Shown piece after piece: positions 58,919-64,000 of a stretch of 64,000 nt of DNA. Each line of letters begins with the position of its first letter. The first letter of the stretch is position 1. The DNA is from RGIG1902 sp034926865. Lineage in GTDB: Bacteria > Bacillota > Clostridia > Oscillospirales > Butyricicoccaceae. The stretch lies in NCBI GenBank assembly GCA_034926865.1, contig JAYFQP010000020.1:1-64000 (forward strand), read 5' to 3'. Both the position numbers and the translations under genes were made by a program. Under the pieces are notes generated by a model that was not told where the DNA came from, did not search any database, and was given only the letters and a program-made list of their open reading frames with translations.

Positions 58919-59956
58919 TTAAGACTTACGCATGATATGGATATCATCAGGAGTAAGGTAAAGGCCAATCGTATCTCCAACCTCAGCCCCATAGATAGAA
59001 TGTACCATCCATGTAAAAAGTTCTGTTTCAACCATGATTTCATAATGTACGCCCATGAAGACAACCGATTTTACGGTTCCGGTAAGCTGGGCATCTTCAA
59101 GCTTTACTATTTCAAAGTCTTCCGGGCGGACGACAACATCAACAGCCTCATCATGGGCAAATCCGCTGTCAAGACAGTCAAAGGTCTTTCCGCAAAAGGT
59201 AACAACTTTGTCCGCGTTCATTATTCCGTCAATTATATTGCTTTCTCCGATAAAATCAGCAACAAAAGCATTTTTTGGCTCATTATATATATCGACAGGG
59301 GTGCCTATCTGCTGGATTTTACCCTTATTCATAACTACGATGGTGTCGCTCATAGTCAGAGCTTCCTCCTGGTCGTGCGTTACATAGACAAAGGTTATGC
59401 CAACCTGCTGCTGGATAACCTTAAGCTCGCGCTGCATATCTTTGCGAAGCTTGAGATCAAGGGCCCCGAGAGGTTCGTCCAAAAGAAGAACTCTCGGATG
59501 GTTTACAAGAGCGCGGGCTATGGCAATGCGCTGTTGCTCGCCGCCTGAAAGAGAAAGTACCGATCTGCCGCCGTAATCGGGCAAATTGACTAAGTTTAGC
59601 ATATGATTTACGCGGTCATTTATCTCGGCTTCTTTTACTTTGCTTATTCTGAGGCCGAAGGCGATATTGTCATATACATCCATATGAGAAAAAAGGGCGT
59701 ACCTTTGGAATACTGTGTTGACTTGACGTTTATGTGGAGGAACATCGTTTATCTTTTTTCCATCAAAATAGACCACCCCAGCGCTTGGCGTTTCAAATCC
59801 GCCTATTATGCGCAAAGTAGTGGTCTTGCCGCAGCCTGAAGGCCCAAGCAAGGTTACAAATTCTTTGTCCCTCACATATAGATTTATATTATCAAGGACA
59901 GTTTTACCGCCATAGTCTTTGTGAATGTTTTCCAAATTTATGAGCTTTTCGGACAT
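58919..59956 (-). CDS. potA: Polyamine ABC transporter ATPase PotA
   Basis: A 345-residue ATPase with Walker A GPSGCGKTT (39-47), Q-loop, signature LSGGEQQR (about 137-144), Walker B VLLLDEPLGALD and H-loop VTHD, followed by a C-terminal TOBE-type regulatory domain (about 260-345). First gene of potABCD with a consensus promoter directly upstream. Confidence 0.95.
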   Translation of the reverse strand: MSEKLINLENIHKDYGGKTVLDNINLYVRDKEFVTLLGPSGCGKTTTLRIIGGFETPSAGVVYFDGKKINDVPPHKRQVNTVFQRYALFSHMDVYDNIAFGLRISKVKEAEINDRVNHMLNLVNLPDYGGRSVLSLSGGEQQRIAIARALVNHPRVLLLDEPLGALDLKLRKDMQRELKVIQQQVGITFVYVTHDQEEALTMSDTIVVMNKGKIQQIGTPVDIYNEPKNAFVADFIGESNIIDGIMNADKVVTFCGKTFDCLDSGFAHDEAVDVVVRPEDFEIVKLEDAQLTGTVKSVVFMGVHYEIMVETELFTWMVHSIYGAEVGDTIGLYLTPDDIHIMRKS

Positions 59957-59986
59957 TTACAATCCCCCCATCAATATAACAGCAAT

Positions 59987-60015
59987 AATATACATAAAAG
60001 GGCCGAAAATGTCAA
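59987..60015 (-). promoter_or_regulatory. Promoter of potABCD
   Basis: On the minus strand TTGACA (60015-60010), 17 bases and TATATT (59992-59987). Initiation near 59980 leaves a leader of about 24 bases carrying a GGGGGG ribosome site. Confidence 0.85.
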
Positions 60016-60125
60016 CAGTTTTCCGCAAAAAGTTCTAAAAATCACGCAAAAAAGAAAACAAAATCTAAGAATCTTTCGAATGCTCTTAAATGCTTTAAAA
60101 TTCTTTGAAATTCACTAAAATAGTT

Positions 60126-61076
60126 CTATTTTATATAGTCCACGAATGGAACGTTTTTGACTGTGAACGTCTTATCTTTTAGATAGTCCAGGCTGCCTGC
60201 CGAGGTTTTAAATGAAAAAATCAATTTGTATGAATAGAGGGCCTGATACTTAAACGGCAGATTTTTATTATCCCTGTTAAGGCCGTATTTTGTATCCCCT
60301 GCCAGCGGGTGTCCAAAGCTTGCCATTTGGGCACGTATCTGGTGTGTACGACCTGTTCTGAGCCTGCATTCAACAAGCGAAAGCCCTTTGCCGGAAGAAA
60401 GAACCTTATAATCGGTTATAGCGGTCAGGGAATCAGGGTTTTTCTGGCTGGTTATATACACCCTTTTTTCATCAGTGTTGCGGGCAATATAATTTTTCAG
60501 AGTACCGACAGGCGGGTTGGGAATTCCGTGAACAAGGCAAAGATAATACTTGTCTATCTCCCTGAGCCTTATTTTTTCGTTAATGATTCTAAGTGCTTCC
60601 GCTGTCTTGGCAGCTATCACAATTCCGCCTGTGTTGCGGTCAATTCGGTTGCAGAGGGAGGGGGCAAAACTGTTTTCTTTTTCTGGGTCCCACTCTTTTT
60701 TATTAAAAAGGTATGATTGTATCCTGTTGATAAGCGTGTCTGAAGTGTGGCTTTCGTCTTCGTGAACGACCATGCCGGGTTTCTTATTCACTAAAAGTAT
60801 ATTATCATCCTCATATATGATATCTATATCAGAAGAGGTCAGCAAAAAGGGCCTATCATCAGATGGCTTTTCAAAAAACTCATCGTTGATATAAAGCGAA
60901 AGAACATCACTTTCCACAAGCTTCTGCCCCGCGTCACAGCGCTTTCCGTTGCACTTTATGCGCTTGAGCCGCAGGTATTTATGCATAAGAGAGGAAGGCA
61001 GCAAAGGAAGCGCTTTAGCAAGATATTTGTCAAGCCGTTGGCCGGAATCATTCTTATTTATTGTAAACTCTTTCAT
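60126..61076 (-). CDS. RluA-family 23S rRNA pseudouridine synthase-like protein
   Basis: The 316-residue protein has an N-terminal S4 domain (1-60; SGQRLDKYLAKALP) and the RluA-type catalytic domain. The catalytic aspartate lies in SLCNRIDRNTGGIVI, where the usual reading is H-R-L-D-x-x-T-S-G, so Asn replaces His and Gly the Ser. GRTHQIRAQMASFGHPLAGD is conserved. It probably makes pseudouridine in 23S rRNA; the exact site is uncertain. Transcribed alone. Confidence 0.88.
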   Translation of the reverse strand: MKEFTINKNDSGQRLDKYLAKALPLLPSSLMHKYLRLKRIKCNGKRCDAGQKLVESDVLSLYINDEFFEKPSDDRPFLLTSSDIDIIYEDDNILLVNKKPGMVVHEDESHTSDTLINRIQSYLFNKKEWDPEKENSFAPSLCNRIDRNTGGIVIAAKTAEALRIINEKIRLREIDKYYLCLVHGIPNPPVGTLKNYIARNTDEKRVYITSQKNPDSLTAITDYKVLSSGKGLSLVECRLRTGRTHQIRAQMASFGHPLAGDTKYGLNRDNKNLPFKYQALYSYKLIFSFKTSAGSLDYLKDKTFTVKNVPFVDYIK

Positions 61077-61195
61077 GTATCTTTACTCCACTGATATTTT
61101 CATATTATTTTAGCACATAATAACAAGAAAATAAATAGCTGGGCCGGTTTTAATATTTGAGGCTTAGTCAAAAGCATGGCAATTAAAATCATTCA

Positions 61196-61283
61196 TTGAC
61201 AAGCAAGGTGAAATACTTTACAATAGTTTTATAAAGGAATCAAGCCCTTCAAGATGATCTTTTGCAAGGGCCTTTATTTTATT
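61196..61283 (+). ncRNA. Candidate short terminated transcript before yceD
   Basis: TTGACA (61196-61201), 17 bases and TACAAT (61219-61224) predict initiation near 61231. A hairpin GCCCTT/AAGGGC (61244-61249 and 61266-61271) then leads into CTTTATTTTATT. Transcripts would mostly end after about 50 bases, so this is either an attenuated distal promoter of yceD-rpmF or a tiny RNA. No protein frame fits. Confidence 0.4.
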
Positions 61284-61337
61284 GTCGGCGCTGGAAACGA
61301 GTGAGCCGCTGTATCTTTGCGCGATTCAAGAAAAATC

Positions 61338-61366
61338 TTGACAAAGACTCGTTAGATTTGTATAAT
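61338..61366 (+). promoter_or_regulatory. Consensus promoter of yceD-rpmF
   Basis: TTGACA (61338-61343), 17 bases and TATAAT (61361-61366) match the vegetative consensus completely. Initiation near 61373 lies about 29 bases before the ATG at 61402. Confidence 0.92.
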
Positions 61367-61401
61367 GCTATTTGTATTATTGTGAGAGGGTATCTGTAAT
61401 C

Positions 61402-61896
61402 ATGAAAATCAGCTTGAATGATGTTCAGGCCTCAAAGAAAAATCGCATAGATTTTGATTATTATATTGACTTGAGTTCTGAAACCATAGGCTGTGAGCAT
61501 CCTTTTAAGGCTCCGGTACATGCGGTAGGATATGTTGCTGATAATAATGGCGTTATGGTTTTGAAGGCTGATGTTACGGCCGAGGTCGTGATTGCTTGTT
61601 CCAGATGCCTTGCGCCTGTCAAGCATGAGGAAGCTGTTGAGGTTTCTCTGGTATTATCTCGCGGCCCTGAAAGCGAAGAGGCCGACGATGTAATATTTCT
61701 GGAAACTGATGAAGCAGATCTTGATGAAATACTGGCCTCAGAACTGATACTTAATATGGAAACGGTCGTTTTGTGCTCTGAAGATTGCAAGGGGCTTTGC
61801 CCGAAATGCGGTAAGAATCTTAATGAGGGCGATTGCGGATGCGATCGGAGAGAGCTTGATCCGAGGCTTGAGAAGCTGAGGGAATTGCTGAAATAG
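61402..61896 (+). CDS. yceD: YceD family (DUF177) protein
   Basis: From ATG 61402 the protein has 164 residues. It has the DUF177 pattern with one cysteine pair (ACSRCLAP) and a C-terminal CSEDCKGLCPKCGKNLNEGDC zinc-type cluster. YceD is almost always next to rpmF and is linked to 23S rRNA maturation or ribosome assembly; the exact reaction is not settled. Strong promoter upstream, rpmF 52 bases downstream. Confidence 0.93.
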   Translation: MKISLNDVQASKKNRIDFDYYIDLSSETIGCEHPFKAPVHAVGYVADNNGVMVLKADVTAEVVIACSRCLAPVKHEEAVEVSLVLSRGPESEEADDVIFLETDEADLDEILASELILNMETVVLCSEDCKGLCPKCGKNLNEGDCGCDRRELDPRLEKLRELLK

Positions 61897-61948
61897 CGAT
61901 TAATTTTAATCATAATAACGTTTACGATACAGTGAGGAGGCGAAAATC

Positions 61949-62137
61949 ATGGCAGTACCTAAGGGTAAAATAAGCAGGCAGAGAAGAGATAAGAGACGTA
62001 GCGCTCATTGGAAGCTCGACCTTCCCAATATTTCCAAATGCCCCAAGTGCGGCGAGCCTGTGCTTTCACACAGGGCCTGCAAGGCTTGCGGGACATACCG
62101 CGGACGTACAGTTTTGAATGTTTCCGAAGCAAATTGA
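61949..62137 (+). CDS. rpmF: 50S ribosomal protein L32
   Basis: A 62-residue basic protein: MAVPKGKISRQRRDKRRSAH at the N-terminus and a zinc ribbon with CPKCG and CKACG, the C+ form of L32. AGGAGG lies before the ATG. It is part of the large ribosomal subunit. Confidence 0.98.
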   Translation: MAVPKGKISRQRRDKRRSAHWKLDLPNISKCPKCGEPVLSHRACKACGTYRGRTVLNVSEAN

Positions 62138-62154
62138 TTTTAGAAAATTAAAAT

Positions 62155-62192
62155 AGAGAAGAGGGGATTCCCGCTTCTCTATTTTCTTTTTT
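62155..62192 (+). terminator. Intrinsic terminator after rpmF
   Basis: AGAGAAGAGGG (62155-62165) pairs with CCCGCTTCTCT (62170-62180) with one mismatch, followed by a T-rich run. Confidence 0.88.
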
Positions 62193-62482
62193 AAGGCTTT
62201 TAGGCGTTAATCGCTTGTGAAACCTGTGTTTCGGCTGTAATTTGGGCAAGCAGGATAAAAGAACGATTGACGTTAAGACAAAAAAATGCAATAATTAACC
62301 GACAGGCAGAGCTTGGAAAGTATAGAAATATACGAAAAAAACTCTGAGATATTTAAGCGTTTCAGGGAATTATAATCATAGGTTTTTGCTTTTTGCCTGA
62401 AATGACCGTATAAATCAAAAAGAATACGGATGCGGAGGCTTCACAGCTCCGTTTTATAATACAAAGAAAGGACTGGTTTACA
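62193..62482 (+). promoter_or_regulatory. Region upstream of der with weak promoter and hairpin
   Basis: TTGACG (62267-62272), 17 bases and AATAAT (62290-62295) are a possible promoter. A small hairpin (CGGA/TCCG plus GCT/AGC, about 62433-62451) followed by TTTTAT lies 31 bases before der and might reduce read-through. No gene is seen in this stretch. Confidence 0.4.
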
Positions 62483-63814
62483 ATGAGCAGACCTGTAGTT
62501 GCTATAGTAGGCAGACCAAATGTGGGAAAATCCCTGCTTTTTAACAGGCTGGCGGAAAGAAGAAATGCCGCTATAGTAGAGGATACCCCGGGAGTCACGA
62601 GAGACAGGATATACGCTACAGCAGAATGGCGTGGACGAAGCTTTGACCTTATAGATACAGGAGGGATCGAGCCGCAAACCGATGATGAGATACTGCTTTT
62701 CATGAGAGAACAGGCTAATATTGCCATAAACTCGGCAGATGTAGTTATTTTGGTCACAGACGTGAGAACAGGAGTCACGGCGGCAGATGCAGATGTCGCA
62801 TTAATGCTGCAAAAGTCTAAAAAGCCGATAGTGCTGTGCGTCAACAAACTCGACACGCCGGGCAACCCTCCTCCTGAGTTTTATGAGTTTTACAATCTAG
62901 GCATGGGCGATCCCGTAGGCGTTTCAGCAATGCACGGATACGGAACCGGAGATCTTCTTGATCGATGCTTTGAATATTTCGCTCCTGAGACAGAAGATGA
63001 AGATGTCGATGACGGAATGATAAAGGTTGCTTTGATAGGCAAGCCAAATGTGGGTAAGAGCTCCCTTATCAACTACGTCACAGGCGAGGAAAGAGTAATT
63101 GTCAGCGATATACCGGGCACTACTAGAGATGCGATCGACAGCGTAGTAAAAAGAGGAGAAGATTCCTTTTTGTTTATTGACACAGCAGGAATACGCAAAC
63201 AGGCCAAAGTCAACGAGAGCATTGAAAGGTTTTCTGTGATGAGGGCTGTTATGGCTATTGAGCGGGCTGATGTCTGCCTTTTGATGATCGACGCCCAGGA
63301 CGGGGTCACTGATCAGGATACTAAAATAGCGGGTATGGCCCATGACAGCGGCAAGGCTGTTATCATAATAGTAAATAAATGGGACCTTGTTGAGAAAGAG
63401 ACTTCTACTCAGGCAGATTTTGAAAAGCAGATACGCATTGGCCTGGCTTATATGACATACGCTCCAATAGTATTTATATCAGCAAAGACCGGCCTTAGAG
63501 TTGAGAATATATTTGATAAGATAAAAGAGGTTAACGCCGCAAATAACTTCAGGGCAACGACAGGAATGCTCAATACCATTTTGGCAGATGCTACAGCAAG
63601 GGTACAGCCTCCAACTGATAAAGGACGCAGGCTTAAGGTGTATTATATGACGCAGGTGGGCGTCAAACCGCCCGCTTTCGTGTGCTTCTGTAACGATGCC
63701 AGACTTTTTCACTATTCGTATCTCAGGTATCTTGAAAACAGATTAAGGGACGTATACAATTTTACCGGGACGCCAATTAAAATGATAGTGAGACAGAGGG
63801 GAGAAAAGGAGTAA
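62483..63814 (+). CDS. der: Ribosome assembly GTPase Der (EngA)
   Basis: The 443-residue protein has two consecutive GTPase domains, each with G1 (GRPNVGKS at 9-16; GKPNVGKS at about 185), G3 (DTGG; DTAG) and G4 (NKLD; NKWD), then a KH-like C-terminal domain. Der is needed for 50S subunit assembly. A ribosome site AAAGGA precedes the ATG. plsY follows after 4 bases. Confidence 0.98.
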   Translation: MSRPVVAIVGRPNVGKSLLFNRLAERRNAAIVEDTPGVTRDRIYATAEWRGRSFDLIDTGGIEPQTDDEILLFMREQANIAINSADVVILVTDVRTGVTAADADVALMLQKSKKPIVLCVNKLDTPGNPPPEFYEFYNLGMGDPVGVSAMHGYGTGDLLDRCFEYFAPETEDEDVDDGMIKVALIGKPNVGKSSLINYVTGEERVIVSDIPGTTRDAIDSVVKRGEDSFLFIDTAGIRKQAKVNESIERFSVMRAVMAIERADVCLLMIDAQDGVTDQDTKIAGMAHDSGKAVIIIVNKWDLVEKETSTQADFEKQIRIGLAYMTYAPIVFISAKTGLRVENIFDKIKEVNAANNFRATTGMLNTILADATARVQPPTDKGRRLKVYYMTQVGVKPPAFVCFCNDARLFHYSYLRYLENRLRDVYNFTGTPIKMIVRQRGEKE

Positions 63815-63818
63815 TCTT

Positions 63819-64000
63819 ATGTATGCTGCAAAGGCATGGGCATGGATTATAACAGCTGCTATAGGATATCTTTTTGGGTCGCTGAGCGGATCTATAACAG
63901 TTTCAAAGCTTTTTTATCATGATGATATCCGTAGATATGGAAGCGGTAATGCAGGAACTACAAATGTCCTTAGAACGTATGGCTTTAAAAAGGCTGTTCT
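63819..64000 (+). CDS. plsY: Glycerol-3-phosphate acyltransferase PlsY (3' partial)
   Basis: The first 60 codons are present and the gene runs off the right edge. AAAGGAG (63805-63811) precedes ATG 63819. The membrane start AIGYLFGSLSGSITVSKLFY and the motif GSGNAGTTNVLRTYG are PlsY hallmarks. PlsY acylates glycerol-3-phosphate with acyl-phosphate to begin phospholipid synthesis. Confidence 0.93.
   Translation, partial: MYAAKAWAWIITAAIGYLFGSLSGSITVSKLFYHDDIRRYGSGNAGTTNVLRTYGFKKAV

Overview
The window looks like a chromosomal segment of an anaerobic, spore-forming Clostridia-type Firmicute. The reasons are family-level inferences: an S-layer (SLH) anchored surface protein, a spore photoproduct lyase-like radical SAM protein, an EFR1-type flavodoxin/ferredoxin protein, a BadF/HgdB-type 2-hydroxyacyl-CoA dehydratase module, a histidine-utilisation operon with separate formiminotransferase and cyclodeaminase genes, TTG/GTG starts, and the yceD-rpmF ... 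der-plsY order. No rRNA, tRNA, CRISPR array, insertion sequence or phage gene was found.

Layout. 1-11.9 kb: the 3' part of one giant gene for a cadherin-like repeat surface protein ending in SLH domains. 12.1-12.6 kb: a TetR-type regulator broken by an 8-bp tandem duplication. 12.9-16.7 kb: an ammonium module made of an Amt transporter fused to a histidine kinase, its NarL-type response regulator and a second, stand-alone Amt. 17.1-19.7 kb: alpha/beta hydrolase, deformylase-like protein, EFR1 protein and flavodoxin. 19.9-31.9 kb: mostly single or paired genes (serine hydrolase, yjdF relic, CDP-alcohol transferase, lipoprotein, MBL hydrolase, SplB-like protein, TfoX-C protein, DUF4180, flavodoxin plus GNAT-YoaP), then a four-gene D-amino-acid/enamine cluster behind a 21-bp palindrome.

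32.1-36.7 kb: a potassium operon (RCK-like membrane protein, KtrB, KtrA, short KdpD-like kinase, KdpE-like regulator). 37.2-40.7 kb: ogt, then an MgtA-type P-type ATPase preceded by promoter, 34-codon leader ORF and terminator, an attenuator layout. 41.1-45.4 kb: a double BadF/BcrA activase-like protein and an HgdB-like protein. 45.6-47.9 kb: acyltransferase, GNAT, histidine phosphatase. 48.0-55.5 kb: a GntR-type regulator divergent from hutH-hutU-ftcD-hutI-fchA. 55.6-56.1 kb: DNA-deoxyinosine glycosylase. 56.1-60.0 kb: potABCD. 60.1-64 kb: pseudouridine synthase, yceD, rpmF, der and the start of plsY.

A shared theme is nitrogen, polyamine and cation traffic: histidine breakdown releases ammonia, two Amt proteins handle or sense ammonium, PotABCD imports polyamines, KtrAB takes up potassium and MgtA magnesium. 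The three observations most worth following are the Amt-kinase/regulator/Amt module, the leader-peptide attenuator in front of mgtA, and the D-amino-acid cluster with RidA. All functions rest on reading motifs by eye; no database search was run.
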